From positions 1 through 64,000 of the forward strand of contig SHVY01000011.1 of NCBI GenBank assembly GCA_009694045.1: a DNA stretch of 64,000 nucleotides, written 5' to 3'. Under the pieces are notes generated by a model. The model was given only the letters and a program-made list of their open reading frames with translations, did not search any database and was not told the DNA's origin. The first letter of the stretch is position 1; the number at the start of each line of letters is the position of its first letter. The position numbers were made by a program, and so were the translations under genes. Shown here in pieces: positions 40,531 to 51,674 of the stretch. This DNA comes from Alphaproteobacteria bacterium. GTDB taxonomy: Bacteria; Pseudomonadota; Alphaproteobacteria; SP197.

Positions 40531-40586
40531 AAATCCGGTCCCGGCTCATCGTTGCGAGCCATGAATCATCTCGATAAGGTCATCCG

Positions 40587-41612
40587 ATGCGAAACCGGCT
40601 CGCCGAGGTCCTGGCCTGCAAACCCACCCTTCTGGCGGATGGTGCCATGGGGACGAATTTGTTCGCTCGCGGCTTGCAAACCGGCGGATGCCCGGAGTTT
40701 TGGAACATCGACCATCCGGACCGGGTTCTCGCGGCGCACCGGGAGTTCGCGGCCGCCGGCTCCGACATCCTGTTGACCAACAGTTTCGGGGGCAATCGCT
40801 GTCGCCAGAAGCTTCATGACGCCCAGGATCGGGTTCACGAACTGAATGTCGCCGCCGCACGGTTGGCCCGCCAGGCGGCCGACGAATCGGGCCGGACGGT
40901 GGTCGTGGGCGGCTCGATGGGGCCGACGGGCGAGTTGTTTCTGCCGCTTGGTCCCCTGACCCACGACGACGGGGCGGCGGTCTTCGCCGAACAGGCGCGA
41001 GCCCTGGCCGAAGGCGGGGCGGACGTCCTGTGGATCGAAACCATGTCCTCGCGCGAGGAGGTGGTGGCGGCGGTCGCCGGGGCGGCGGCCGTCGGATTGC
41101 CGATCGTCGTCACCATGACTTTCGACACCAACGGTTGCACGATGATGGGGCTGACGCCCGCGGATGCCGTGGCCCTCTACCAAGGGTTGCCGGTCGCTCC
41201 GATCGCGTTCGGCGCCAATTGCGGCAACGGCGCCGGCGAACTGGTCGCGGCCGCCCTCGGGATCGCGGCGGCGGCCAAGCCGGGCGACGTGATCGTCGCC
41301 AAGGGTAATTGCGGCGTACCGCAGTACCTCGAGGGGCATATTCACTACAGCGGTACGCCGGAGGTCATGGCGAGCTATGCCCTGATGTGCCGTGACGCCG
41401 GCGCCCGGATCATCGGCGGGTGCTGCGGATCGACGGCCGTCCACATCCGGGCCATGGTCGATGCGCTCGCCACCGGGGCACGGCGGGAGCCGCCCACGCT
41501 CGCCGAAGTCGACACCGTGTTCGGACTGCACCGTCCGGTTGCCGGGCCTGGAGCGGTACGGGCCGGGCGGCGCGGTCCACGGGGCCAGGAACGACGTTCC
41601 GCCGGCGGTTGA
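40587..41612 (+). CDS. Homocysteine S-methyltransferase (betaine-homocysteine type)
   Basis: A 341-residue Hcy-methyltransferase barrel: LADGAMGTNLFARGL at the start, ILLTNSFGGNRCR, and the zinc cysteines in FGANCGNG and IIGGCCGSTAVH. It methylates homocysteine to methionine, with betaine or S-methylmethionine as likely donor. The C-terminal 25 residues are Arg/Gly-rich and unconserved. It complements metZ in methionine supply. Confidence 0.92.
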   Translation: MRNRLAEVLACKPTLLADGAMGTNLFARGLQTGGCPEFWNIDHPDRVLAAHREFAAAGSDILLTNSFGGNRCRQKLHDAQDRVHELNVAAARLARQAADESGRTVVVGGSMGPTGELFLPLGPLTHDDGAAVFAEQARALAEGGADVLWIETMSSREEVVAAVAGAAAVGLPIVVTMTFDTNGCTMMGLTPADAVALYQGLPVAPIAFGANCGNGAGELVAAALGIAAAAKPGDVIVAKGNCGVPQYLEGHIHYSGTPEVMASYALMCRDAGARIIGGCCGSTAVHIRAMVDALATGARREPPTLAEVDTVFGLHRPVAGPGAVRAGRRGPRGQERRSAGG

Positions 41613-41722
41613 CGACCCTTTTCACCCTTTCTTAAACGCGCGGGCCGCACCCTTCACGCTGGCGTGGCGCGCGCTCGGATCTCGATCGCGCGTCGCGCAT
41701 TCCATGTCCGCGAGGACCGAGT

Positions 41723-42259
41723 TTGGACACGTACGCGGTCGACGAGGCGAAGCCTGAACAGTCGGAGCCGAGGTCCAGCCCCAAGGATCGACGCAAGACC
41801 AGCCGACTTCTGGTCCATTGGCAGACGTTGCGCGGCGGCCGCCCCTACCCGGCACTCGCCGACGTCGATCCCGCGGCCCTAGGGCTACTCTGGCGATTCT
41901 GCTTCCTGGTGCGGCCATCCCCCATGAGCCTGATCTACACCCACGTCGGTTCGGCCCTGAGGACGAGCTACGGCGTCGATGGGTCCGAGGGCATGCCGGA
42001 GACCGTCCGCGCCATGGTCGAGGATCCCTACCACCGGGCGATTCAACGCATGGAGGCGATCTTGACGGATGGCACGATCCACAACCGCTGGGGTGACGAG
42101 CTGCGGTTCCGGTCCTCCGCCCTGCCGCTCAGCGACGACCAGGAGACCGTCTCCCATGTCCTGGGTCTGGTGGATTTCATCACCGTGCGCCGGGAACTCG
42201 CTGGCGGCATCAAGGTGGAAACCGCATGCGCGCCATCTGAGTGCGATCCGGCGGCCTGA
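41723..42259 (+). CDS. PAS_5-type domain protein
   Basis: A 178-residue protein resembling the PAS_5 family of Alphaproteobacteria: VHWQTLRGGRPYPALADVDPAALG, LIYTHVGSALRTSYG, HRAIQRMEAILTDGTIHN, and LRFRSSALPLSDDQETVSHVLGLVDF. A sensory or regulatory role is likely; no output domain is fused. It begins with TTG 41723. No obvious operon partner. Confidence 0.75.
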   Translation: MDTYAVDEAKPEQSEPRSSPKDRRKTSRLLVHWQTLRGGRPYPALADVDPAALGLLWRFCFLVRPSPMSLIYTHVGSALRTSYGVDGSEGMPETVRAMVEDPYHRAIQRMEAILTDGTIHNRWGDELRFRSSALPLSDDQETVSHVLGLVDFITVRRELAGGIKVETACAPSECDPAA

Positions 42260-42378
42260 TGTTTGCATCGCAGCACGGGCGAAGTCCCTGGAATCGTCCA
42301 CTTGTGGGGATTCCTGGGATCACTTACATTGCACCGCAACAAACACGCGTCACGGCAGGCGCGCAAAGGTAGAGGGCT

Positions 42379-42864
42379 ATGGGCGAGTTGCACGGATTCT
42401 ACCTGGAAGACCTCACCGTCGGCATGACGGCGCTGTACGCCAGGACCATCAACGCCGCCGATATCACCCTGTTCGCGGGTGTGTCGGGCGATATCAACCC
42501 CATGCATCTGAACCATGAATTCGCCAGCGGCACCATGTTCGAGGGCTGCATCGCCCACGGCATGTTGACCGCCAGCCTGATTTCCACCGTGCTCGGCACC
42601 AAGTTGCCGGGGCCGGGTTGCATCTACCTGAGCCAGAACCTGCAGTTCAAGGCCCCGGTTCGGGCCGGTGACACGGTACGGGCGCGGGCAACGATCACCG
42701 AAATCGTCAACGAACGCCGGCGCGTGACCCTCAAGACCGTCTGCACGGTCGGCGACAAGGTCGTGGTCGAAGGCGAGGCGATCGTGATGGTGCCGACCCG
42801 CGCGAGCCTCAAGGCACCGGCCAGCGCCGAACCGAAGGAACGGCTCCGCGCCGCCGGCGATTAG
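42379..42864 (+). CDS. MaoC-family (R)-hydratase
   Basis: A 161-residue hot-dog protein: ITLFAGVSGDINPMHLNHEFA carries the hydratase-2 motif, with ARATITEIVNERRRVTLKT. It is like PhaJ, hydrating enoyl-CoA to (R)-3-hydroxyacyl-CoA. Start ATG 42379. It ends in a 4-base overlap with the convergent CDP-alcohol phosphatidyltransferase gene. Confidence 0.88.
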   Translation: MGELHGFYLEDLTVGMTALYARTINAADITLFAGVSGDINPMHLNHEFASGTMFEGCIAHGMLTASLISTVLGTKLPGPGCIYLSQNLQFKAPVRAGDTVRARATITEIVNERRRVTLKTVCTVGDKVVVEGEAIVMVPTRASLKAPASAEPKERLRAAGD

Positions 42865-43504
42865 CCTCGGAGCGCGCGGGCGATCCGCGCCAGACGGAGC
42901 AGGCACGTCAGCAGCGATCCCACCGCGATGATCGCGAGCGCCACGGCCGCGAGGCCGGGGCCGTTGCCGGCTAGGGGCGCGCCGGCCCAAATGGGCGCGG
43001 TGGCGTAGACCAGCGCGACGGCCGTGACCAGGGCCATCCGCTGCTGCTTCGCGAACGCCCCCCCCCGAAATCCTGATGTCCTGTCACGCCCCGGCCAACC
43101 GCTCGAACATAGGCTGTCAGCACCGCCGCGAGCGCCGCAATCCAACCCAGGGTTGCGGCCCCGCCGGCGGCGTAGCCCAGACCGACCAGGCCGGCGATAT
43201 CCGTCAGGCAGTCGGGCAGCTCGTTGAACAGCTCGCCAAGGCGGGAGCCGCCGCCGCGCTCGGCCACCATGCCATCGAACATGTTGGCCGCCAGCCGGAG
43301 CTGTACCAGGGCGGCACCGCCCAACCATAGGAACCAGACGTTACACGTGGCGGTCGCGGCGAAGGCCGCGCCGGCACCCAACCCGAAGACGAGACCCGCG
43401 ATCGAGACTTGATCTGAGGTTACTCCGATCCGTGCCAGGCAATCGGCGACGGCGGATGTCCAGGGCCAGGCGCGGGCCGCGATAGGTCGCCGGTTGGTCT
43501 GCAA
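42861..43504 (-). pseudogene. CDP-alcohol phosphatidyltransferase, frameshift in a G9 tract
   Basis: A membrane protein of about 213 residues once corrected. The N-terminal part is RPIAARAWPWTSAVADCLARIGVT, and the active-site region reads ANMFDGMVAERGGGSRLGELFNELPDCLTD, matching the family D-G-x2-A-R-x8-G-x3-D-x3-D only loosely. At a C9 run (43058-43066) the frame breaks after QDFGGG and resumes as AFAKQQRMALVTAVALVYAT. Removing two bases or adding one restores it. Start TTG 43504 is provisional. It may be error or slippage. Confidence 0.75.
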
Positions 43505-43680
43505 GCCGGGCCTCGATTCCGCGAACGACGAACATCGTGATGGGCGGGGGCCGAATGCGCAATCATCGCAGCTGCTCGCGGTCCGATCCAAACGCTTGAT
43601 CCACGGCTATGATGTTTGGCGCGCGTTCCGGGCCGCGAACCCCTGCCCAAGTCGCCCGAAAGCGCGCTAGTGTCGGCTTC

Positions 43681-43758
43681 ATGCCGCCTAGCGCCGATCT
43701 TGCCGTTCGTGGATTCATCATCGGGATGGCGATCGCGGCGCTCTGGCGGACCGTGTGA
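43681..43758 (+). other. Possible 25-codon leader ORF before the DMT transporter
   Basis: ATG 43681 opens a 25-residue hydrophobic peptide (ending GMAIAALWRTV) whose TGA overlaps the ATG of the transporter as TGATG. It may be a coupled leader or chance. I know no family for it. Confidence 0.25.
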
Positions 43759-44636
43759 TGGCTCCTGTTCACAAGCCGTTGCAGGGCATCGGCCTCAACG
43801 TGCTGGCGACCATGCTGTTCGCGGTCGAGACCCTGATGATGAAGTGGCTGACGGCGGACTATCCGGTCATGCAGGTCCTCCTCTTGCGCAGCATCTTCGC
43901 CCTGATTCCGTCCTTTCTGCTGCTTCGCCTGGCTGGCGGCATCGATCTGCGCTCGCTCATGACCCAGCGGCCGGGGATGCATTTTCTCCGGGTCGCGTCC
44001 AGCGCGGTCGCGATGATCTCGTTCTACACGTCGATCACCATGCTGCCCCTGGCCGACGCGGTCGGGATCAGCTTTTCCGCGCCGCTGTTCATGGCGGCGC
44101 TGGCGATCCCGATCCTGGGCGAGCGCGTCGGCGGATGGCGTTGGGTCGCATTGGCGGTCGGGTTCTCGGGCGTCCTCTTGATGATCCGTCCCGGTGGCGC
44201 GGTGCTGGAGATCGGCGCGGCCATCGCCCTGCTATCCAGCGTGTTCTACGCGGTCAACATGATCATCACGCGCAAACTCGGAACGGGCGAACCCGGTGCC
44301 AAGCTGATCGTCTACAGCAACCTGTTCCACCTGCTGATCGCCGGCCTGTGCATGATCACCCGCTGGGAGACCCCGCCGTTGCGCGATCTGGCGCTGATGG
44401 CATCGGTGGGCCTGATCGCCGGCTTCGCGCAATTCGCCCTGGTGCAGGCCTATCGCTCCGCGGCGATCGCCACCGTGGCGCCGTTCGACTACGTGATGAT
44501 GATTTGGGCGGCGGGGTTCGGCTTCGTCATCTTCGCCGAGGTGCCGAACTGGCTCACGCTCCTGGGCGCCCTCGTCGTCGCCGTCAGCAATCTCGCCATC
44601 GTCGTCGGCGAGTCGCGGTGGCGTCAGCGGACCTGA
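43758..44636 (+). CDS. EamA/DMT family transporter
   Basis: A 292-residue protein with ten transmembrane segments in two EamA repeats (VLATMLFAVETLMMKW opens the first; AAIALLSSVFYAVNMIITRKLG the second). Drug/metabolite transporters export amino acids or metabolites; substrate unknown. ATG 43758 is chosen; a GTG lies 3 bases upstream. The 3' end overlaps the convergent peptidase gene by 13 bases. Confidence 0.88.
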   Translation: MAPVHKPLQGIGLNVLATMLFAVETLMMKWLTADYPVMQVLLLRSIFALIPSFLLLRLAGGIDLRSLMTQRPGMHFLRVASSAVAMISFYTSITMLPLADAVGISFSAPLFMAALAIPILGERVGGWRWVALAVGFSGVLLMIRPGGAVLEIGAAIALLSSVFYAVNMIITRKLGTGEPGAKLIVYSNLFHLLIAGLCMITRWETPPLRDLALMASVGLIAGFAQFALVQAYRSAAIATVAPFDYVMMIWAAGFGFVIFAEVPNWLTLLGALVVAVSNLAIVVGESRWRQRT

Positions 44637-45622
44637 AGCTCGCGCCGGGTGCTGATGATGGTCCAGGGCGCGCCATTCACCACGCGGCTCAGCTCGTAAG
44701 TGCCGACGTAGACACCCGTTGCCCAGCCGCCATCGGGCCGCTTGCGGCCAGCGAACTTGAACCACTGCGCGCGATTCCGGTCGTGCCGATCGCTGATCTC
44801 GACCACGGGCGCACCGTCGGGGCCGAGGATGCGAAGGATCTCGACGTCGCCATCCCGGGTACCGAAGACATCCACCCAGAAGACCAACGCCGCCGCGTCG
44901 GCGGCGACCACGCCGGCCACGTACGCCCCGCGTCGAGCCTGTTCGGGATCGGGTTCGCCCGTCGCGTACCCGGCGCTCAACAGGCCGCCGGGCACATAGA
45001 CGAGGCCGCCCGCGTCGGCCCACAGCGGGGACCGCGCACCCCCGCAGGTCCACCCGGCTTCCGTCCCGACGAAGGGATCCACGGCCACGTCCGCCTGGCG
45101 CACCACGAACTCCAGGTGCGGGAACTCGGTGTTGCCCGACAGGCCGACCAGGCCGAGCGCATCGCCCGCGGACACTGGCTGGCCGGGCTCGACCGCGATG
45201 CTGCCCTGGCGCAGGTGGCTGTACTGGGTCTGCCAGCCGTCACCGTGGTCGATGATGACGGCGTTGCCCGCCTCCTTGCCGGCGACGGCAGCGGCGCCGG
45301 TCTGGCCCACGCTCACGTCCGCCATGCCGTCCCGCGTGCGCAGCACGACCCCGTCGGCGGCGGCGAGAACCGCGACCCCACCCGCCATCGCCACGTAGTT
45401 GGGCAGTCGAATGTCGGTGCCATCGTGGCCGTCGTAGGTCAAGGAGCCGCACGTGAAATCGGCCGTGGCGGGGCCCGGGTCGTGATCGAAGTAGTTCTGC
45501 ACGAAGCAGGTCACGCCCAGCGCGCAGGCCGCGGGGAACGCGAACGCGGGCGCCTCCCCCGCGTGGGCAGGCGCGGCGAAGACGGCCGCGAGAACCGCGA
45601 CGATGAGTTTCGCCACGCTCAC
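44624..45622 (-). CDS. M23 family metallopeptidase-like secreted protein
   Basis: A 332-residue protein with signal peptide (MSVAKLIVAVLAAVFAAPAHA) and an LytM/M23 domain at about residues 60-180: DGHDGTDIRLP has the HxxxD zinc motif and VIIDHGDGWQTQYSHL the LytM H. The second motif reads FPHLEFVVR, with Glu where HxH is usual, so activity is uncertain. The C-terminal third is a beta-rich domain. GTG 45622 overlaps the histidine kinase stop, with AAGGAGG upstream. Periplasmic. Confidence 0.82.
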   Translation of the reverse strand: MSVAKLIVAVLAAVFAAPAHAGEAPAFAFPAACALGVTCFVQNYFDHDPGPATADFTCGSLTYDGHDGTDIRLPNYVAMAGGVAVLAAADGVVLRTRDGMADVSVGQTGAAAVAGKEAGNAVIIDHGDGWQTQYSHLRQGSIAVEPGQPVSAGDALGLVGLSGNTEFPHLEFVVRQADVAVDPFVGTEAGWTCGGARSPLWADAGGLVYVPGGLLSAGYATGEPDPEQARRGAYVAGVVAADAAALVFWVDVFGTRDGDVEILRILGPDGAPVVEISDRHDRNRAQWFKFAGRKRPDGGWATGVYVGTYELSRVVNGAPWTIISTRRELQVR

Positions 45623-47166
45623 CTCCTTAGGCCACTCGGAATGACGACCTGGAAGCGGGCTCCTTCCGGCCGGTCGGGGTCCGGGCCGACGTTTTCGGCA
45701 CGGATCGTACCGCCAAGGCCGGCGACGATCTGCCGCGCGATACTGAGGCCGAGTCCCGAATGGGTCCCGAAGGCCTCGCCCTGGGGTCGTTGCGAATAGA
45801 ACCGGTCGAAGACCGCCTCCAGGCGGTTGTCCGGGATGCCGGGTCCCTGGTCCTCGACCGTCACCTCGACATCGGCGTCGATCCGCCGGCCCCGGATGCG
45901 AATCGTTCCGCCCGGCGGGCTGAACGACAAGGCGTTGTCGACCAGGTTGCGGAAGACCTGGCCGAGCCGGCTCTCGTTGCCGCTGACGGTCAAATCGCCT
46001 TCGCTGTCGAGGGCGACCGCCGTGCCACCTTCGGGCTGCACCTCCACCAGCGTCTCCAGGAGGGTGGTGAGATCGACGGGGACGGCGTCGTCGCGGCTCA
46101 TCTCGGCGTCCAGACGCGAGGCGTTGGCGATGTCGGTGATCAGGCGGTCGAGCCGGCGGACATCGTCGAGCGCGAGCAGGAGAAGCCGTTCGCGCTGGGC
46201 CGGCTCGCTCACCCGCGCCGCCACCTCGATGGCGCTCCGGAGCGAGGTCAGCGGGTTCTTGATCTCGTGGGCGACATCGGCGGCGAACCGTTCGGTCGCG
46301 TCCATGCGGCGGCCCAGGGTCTCGGTCATCTCGATCAGCGCGGCACTGAGCTCGCCGACTTCGTCCCCGTGGTCGGTGAAATCCGGGATGGCATCGGCGT
46401 GGCCACGGCCCTGGCGCACCAGGTCGGCGGCCGCGGCGAGGCGACGCACCGGCCTGGCGATGGTGCTGGCGAGGTAGAGCGACAGGAGCACGGTCAAGCC
46501 CAGCGTGAGGGCGAAGAGAAAGAAGATCGTCGAGCGCACTTCACGCAGTTCCTGGTCCGAGCGGGTCATCTGGGTCGAGACCATGAGCGCACCAAGGACC
46601 TGCTTGAACCGCTGCACGGGCACCGCGACCGTCAGGATGTCGCTGTCACGGCCGCCGTCGCGGAGCGCGGAACCGTCGCCCCCATCGAGTGCGCGCATCA
46701 CCTCCGGATAGTCGCGCGCCCGCTGGGATGCGGCCTCGCGGTAGAGCGGCAGCGGAGTCAGACGCGGCAGCGGCGCCATGACGATCCGGTAGATCCGATC
46801 CCACCAGCGTCGCATCATTCCGGGGGGCGGCAATTCCTCGGCCTGCACGTCGCCGCCCGCGGTTTCCAGGTCGCGACTGTCGGCGATCATCGCGCCACCG
46901 GGGCCGAACAGACGGTAGCGCGACGCCGTCGATCCGCTGAGCCGACGTATGAGGGCGCGGGCTTCGCCGGTGTCGATCGACCCAGGGTCGTCCCCGGCAC
47001 CGACTACGACGACGGTGCTGCCGAGCGCGCCGGCCACGAGGCGTCCTTCGTTCAGAAGCGCCGCCGTCTCGCCGGCGATCAGACCCTGCCGGTAGTTGTC
47101 GAGGTAAAGCAGGCCGGCGGCGAACAACACCAAGGGCAGAACATTGATGATGAGAATCCGCCGCAT
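45619..47166 (-). CDS. chvG: Sensor histidine kinase, ChvG-like
   Basis: A kinase of at least 515 residues: one helix (about 7-27), periplasmic sensor, second helix at about 215-240, HAMP, then HisKA with DVAHEIKNPLTSLR, N-box NLVDNALSFS and G-box EDQGPGIPD. LLYLDNYRQGLI is typical of ChvG/ExoS. ATG 47166 is the first good start; TTG 47256 inside chvI would add a basic N-terminus more like relatives. It forms an operon with chvI and the M23 gene. Confidence 0.88.
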   Translation of the reverse strand: MRRILIINVLPLVLFAAGLLYLDNYRQGLIAGETAALLNEGRLVAGALGSTVVVVGAGDDPGSIDTGEARALIRRLSGSTASRYRLFGPGGAMIADSRDLETAGGDVQAEELPPPGMMRRWWDRIYRIVMAPLPRLTPLPLYREAASQRARDYPEVMRALDGGDGSALRDGGRDSDILTVAVPVQRFKQVLGALMVSTQMTRSDQELREVRSTIFFLFALTLGLTVLLSLYLASTIARPVRRLAAAADLVRQGRGHADAIPDFTDHGDEVGELSAALIEMTETLGRRMDATERFAADVAHEIKNPLTSLRSAIEVAARVSEPAQRERLLLLALDDVRRLDRLITDIANASRLDAEMSRDDAVPVDLTTLLETLVEVQPEGGTAVALDSEGDLTVSGNESRLGQVFRNLVDNALSFSPPGGTIRIRGRRIDADVEVTVEDQGPGIPDNRLEAVFDRFYSQRPQGEAFGTHSGLGLSIARQIVAGLGGTIRAENVGPDPDRPEGARFQVVIPSGLRR

Positions 47167-47230
47167 GAGCGGCGACGCCGGGCGCCGCTTGGGCTCCCTC
47201 GTCGCGGCCGCGCGGGCGATCGGACGGGTG

Positions 47231-47950
47231 TCAGGCCTGCCGGTAGCGATAGCCAATGCCGTACAGGGTCTCGATGCCGTTGAAGTCCGTGTCCACTGCC
47301 TTGAACTTCTTGCGCATGCGCTTGATGTGGCTATCGATCGTGCGGTCGTCGACGTACGCCTCGTCGTCGTAGGCGGCATCCAGAAGCTGGTTGCGGCTCT
47401 TGACGTGTCCGGGGTGTTGGGCCAGGGCCTTGAGGATGAGAAACTCGGTCACGGTCAGCGCGATCGATTGGCCGCGCCAGGCGCAGAGGTGGCGCCCGGG
47501 ATCCAGCACCAGATCACCGCGCTCGATCGGCGGATCGCCGGCGCCGGTTTTGCCCTTCTCCCGGCGCAGCTCGGCGCGCCGCAGAACGGCGTGAACCCGT
47601 TCGATCAGCAGGCGCACGGAAAACGGCTTGGCGATGTAGTCGTCGGCGCCCATGCGCAGGCCCATGGCCTCGTCGACTTCGTCGGCCTTGGAGGTCAGGA
47701 AGATCACCGGCATGTCACCATCCCGGCGCAGTCGTCCGAGCAGTTCGAGGCCGTCCATCCGCGGCATCTTGATGTCCAGCACGGCAAGGTCGACCGGCTC
47801 CTGACCGATGCCGCGCAGGGCGGCGGCGCCATCGGTGTAGGATTTCACGCGATAGCCCTCGGCCTCGAGCGCCATGGTGACCGAGGTCAGGATGTTACGG
47901 TCGTCATCGACCAGGGCGATGGTTTGCGGCATGTTGGTCTCGACGTTCAT
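47231..47950 (-). CDS. chvI: OmpR-family response regulator, ChvI-like
   Basis: A 239-residue regulator: receiver [19 protein letters not shown] with the phospho-Asp in [12 protein letters not shown], and a winged-helix C-terminus ending [15 protein letters not shown] and [10 protein letters not shown]. ChvI responds to acid and envelope stress in Alphaproteobacteria and controls pckA in some. Start ATG 47950 follows AAGGA. It is divergent from the HugZ-like gene across 70 bp that may hold its own site. Confidence 0.92.
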   Translation of the reverse strand: MNVETNMPQTIALVDDDRNILTSVTMALEAEGYRVKSYTDGAAALRGIGQEPVDLAVLDIKMPRMDGLELLGRLRRDGDMPVIFLTSKADEVDEAMGLRMGADDYIAKPFSVRLLIERVHAVLRRAELRREKGKTGAGDPPIERGDLVLDPGRHLCAWRGQSIALTVTEFLILKALAQHPGHVKSRNQLLDAAYDDEAYVDDRTIDSHIKRMRKKFKAVDTDFNGIETLYGIGYRYRQA

Positions 47951-48020
47951 GGACGGGGATCCTTGTGGAACCCCAACAGAGTCCATGTGGATTATGTCCT
48001 ATTTTGGACGGGAGACGGGA

Positions 48021-48755
48021 GTGTCATCGTCGCCAACCCATGAACCCCCCGCAGCCGTCGCGCGCCGCCTGGTTCGCGGCGCGACGACCGCGACCTTGGC
48101 AACCACGCTGGCCGGGGACCGGCCCTGGCCGTACGCGTCCCTGGTGCAGATCGCGACCGATGACGCCGGCGCGCCCCTGCTGCTCATTTCGACCCTGGCC
48201 CAACACACCAGGAACATTGCCGCCGATAGCCGGGTTTCGGTCCTCGTCGATGGCACCATCGGCCTGGACGAACCCCTGACGGGACCGCGGGTGAGCCTCC
48301 AGGGGCGCGCCGTGGTGTCCGCGGGCGGGCGCGACCGAGCCCGCTACCTGGCCCGCTACCCGGCAGCGCGGGTTTACGCGGGATTCGGCGATTTCCAGCT
48401 CTATCGAGTGGTGCCGGAACGCGGGCATCTGGTGGCTGGGTTCGGGCGGATCACGTGGATCGACGGCGCGGACCTGACGCTCGCCCCCGACCAGGCCTTA
48501 GCGATCGGGGCGATCGAGGATGGCGTGCTTGCGCACATGAACCGGGATCACACCGACGCCGTCCAGGCCTATGCCGAAACGCTGCCGGGCGTAGCCGGAG
48601 ACGGCGCGGTGCTGGTCGGGTTCGACGCCGAGGGTTGCGATCTGCGGGTCGGCGCGCGCCTATACCGCTTGACGTTCGCGGCGCCGGTGACCGACGCTGC
48701 CTCGGCACGGGCGACCCTGGCCCGGCTCGCGGCCGAAGCCAAGGCGAAAAAGTAA
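48021..48755 (+). CDS. HugZ-like pyridoxamine 5'-phosphate oxidase-fold protein
   Basis: A 244-residue protein with a split-barrel domain ([27 protein letters not shown]) and a C-terminal DUF2470-type domain beginning with [18 protein letters not shown]. HugZ-type relatives bind or degrade heme. Start GTG 48021 follows GGGAG; upstream in-frame ATGs at 47985 and 47994 give unusual starts. It lies between chvI and pckA. Confidence 0.85.
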   Translation: MSSSPTHEPPAAVARRLVRGATTATLATTLAGDRPWPYASLVQIATDDAGAPLLLISTLAQHTRNIAADSRVSVLVDGTIGLDEPLTGPRVSLQGRAVVSAGGRDRARYLARYPAARVYAGFGDFQLYRVVPERGHLVAGFGRITWIDGADLTLAPDQALAIGAIEDGVLAHMNRDHTDAVQAYAETLPGVAGDGAVLVGFDAEGCDLRVGARLYRLTFAAPVTDAASARATLARLAAEAKAKK

Positions 48756-48841
48756 ACCATTGCACGTCGTTGGCATGGGGCTTGCCACGGCGGGGGAGGC
48801 GGGCTTGAATCCTGTTTCGTATCGGTTCGCGCGACGCCCCC

Positions 48842-48867
48842 TTGTTAACTCCTTCGTTGTTAACTCC
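48842..48867 (+). promoter_or_regulatory. Direct repeat TTGTTAACTCC upstream of pckA
   Basis: TTGTTAACTCC occurs at 48842-48852 and again at 48857-48867, 15 bases apart, 28 bases before the pckA start. Each contains the palindrome GTTAAC. A pair of direct repeats fits an OmpR-type regulator such as ChvI; this is inference. Confidence 0.45.
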
Positions 48868-48894
48868 CTCCACGAACCAGGATTTGGTAAACGC

Positions 48895-50502
<1,608 letters not shown>

Positions 50503-50552
50503 ATCGGGCCCTTTCCGCAGGAGCGTTTGGTGGGGCCAGCAAGGGCGAGTCG

Positions 50553-51179
50553 GTGAACCTCGGCGAGCGCTACTTCAGCCGGATCGGGAACGACGCTCAG
50601 GCCGAAGGGGCGATGCACGCCGTGGCGCTCGGGTACTACGTGCTCGCGGCCCTGCAAGCGGTGAGCGGCTCCGTCATGTCCGTCATAGCGGAGGGCAATC
50701 GGGCGATCGCGATCGTCGACACGCTCCTGATCTTCTTGGCGTTCAACATGCAGCGGAGCCGCAGCCGCGTGTTCGCCGTGGGTTTGATGTTGGCCGCGCT
50801 GTTGGCGCTGTCCTCGACGATTCTTACGCGGATGGGACTTCTGAACGGCGGGGCGGATGTCTTTCTCGCGGTCGCCAGCGTCTATCTCGCCGGGCGCGCC
50901 GTCTACGCCACGACGGCCTATCACCGCCGCCGCGGAAGCCATGTCGATTTGCGGATCGCGGCGATCAAGAACCTGGTCGGGCTCGCGCTGTTCGGGGTGT
51001 TCGGGCTGCTGGTCGGCGCGGCCGACGACGCCGGCATGGCGCTGGGGCCCCAGCAACCGACGCTCCTGAGCATGATCCTGCTGCTGTCGGTCATGGTCTA
51101 CAGCCTGGCCTTCGCGTCGTGGTTTCCCTGGCTCGGCCGGCGATCGATCATGCAATCGACGCGCCCGACGGGGACTTGA
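50553..51179 (+). CDS. Hypothetical integral membrane protein
   Basis: A 208-residue protein with about six hydrophobic segments (ALGYYVLAALQAVSGSVMSVI, VGLMLAALLALSSTIL, VGLALFGVFGLLVGA and SMILLLSVMVYSLAF among them). No family recognised. It begins with GTG 50553, 50 bases after pckA on the same strand. A SD-like GGAGCG lies upstream at a long distance. Confidence 0.6.
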   Translation: MNLGERYFSRIGNDAQAEGAMHAVALGYYVLAALQAVSGSVMSVIAEGNRAIAIVDTLLIFLAFNMQRSRSRVFAVGLMLAALLALSSTILTRMGLLNGGADVFLAVASVYLAGRAVYATTAYHRRRGSHVDLRIAAIKNLVGLALFGVFGLLVGAADDAGMALGPQQPTLLSMILLLSVMVYSLAFASWFPWLGRRSIMQSTRPTGT

Positions 51180-51204
51180 GTCCCCGCCGGGGAACGTCGC
51201 CGCA

Positions 51205-51540
51205 TCACGCCACGAGCCTCCGGTCATTGTCGTTGTCGTAGTCGTTCCAGGCGAAGGTCTGGGCGACATACGGGATCTCCGACCGGCTGAGACCGATATC
51301 CCGGAGCGTGCGGTCGTCGAGCCGGCCGAGCTCCCGGGCAACCGACTGCTCCCGCACGGCGCTGACCAGGAACCGGGACAAACGCGCGGCGGCCGCGCCG
51401 ATCCACCGGAATGGCTTGGCGGATGACTCGGTCCGGGTCTTGGCCGCCGGGGCGTGGGTCACGACGTCGTGTTGCCGAAAATCGGCACTACCGCCGTATC
51501 CCGCGCCATAGATGGAGGTTAGTATTTCGAACATCGTCAT
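51205..51540 (-). CDS. DUF1127 family protein
   Basis: A 111-residue protein whose C-terminal half has the YjiS-like DUF1127 motif RELGRLDDRTLRDIGLSRSEI. Small DUF1127 proteins bind RNA and influence phosphate and nitrogen metabolism in Alphaproteobacteria. The first half is low in conservation. Start ATG 51540 has AAGGAG upstream at good spacing; longer in-frame starts lack one. Convergent with the membrane protein gene. Confidence 0.82.
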   Translation of the reverse strand: MTMFEILTSIYGAGYGGSADFRQHDVVTHAPAAKTRTESSAKPFRWIGAAAARLSRFLVSAVREQSVARELGRLDDRTLRDIGLSRSEIPYVAQTFAWNDYDNDNDRRLVA

Positions 51541-51674
51541 GGTCCTTGCTCCTTGTCCCACCCGGCGCCAGGATTGGCTCATTACTGGCCTATGTGGGAG
51601 AAATATGCGACGCCTCGGGCCGATGACAAACGACCAATCCTCATATATCACGTGAGAAAAAGTATCGTATAGCC

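Noticed and set aside
43616-45799. A 727-codon plus-strand frame across 43.6-45.8 kb
   Set aside because: It crosses the DMT gene and runs opposite the M23 gene in the wrong phase.
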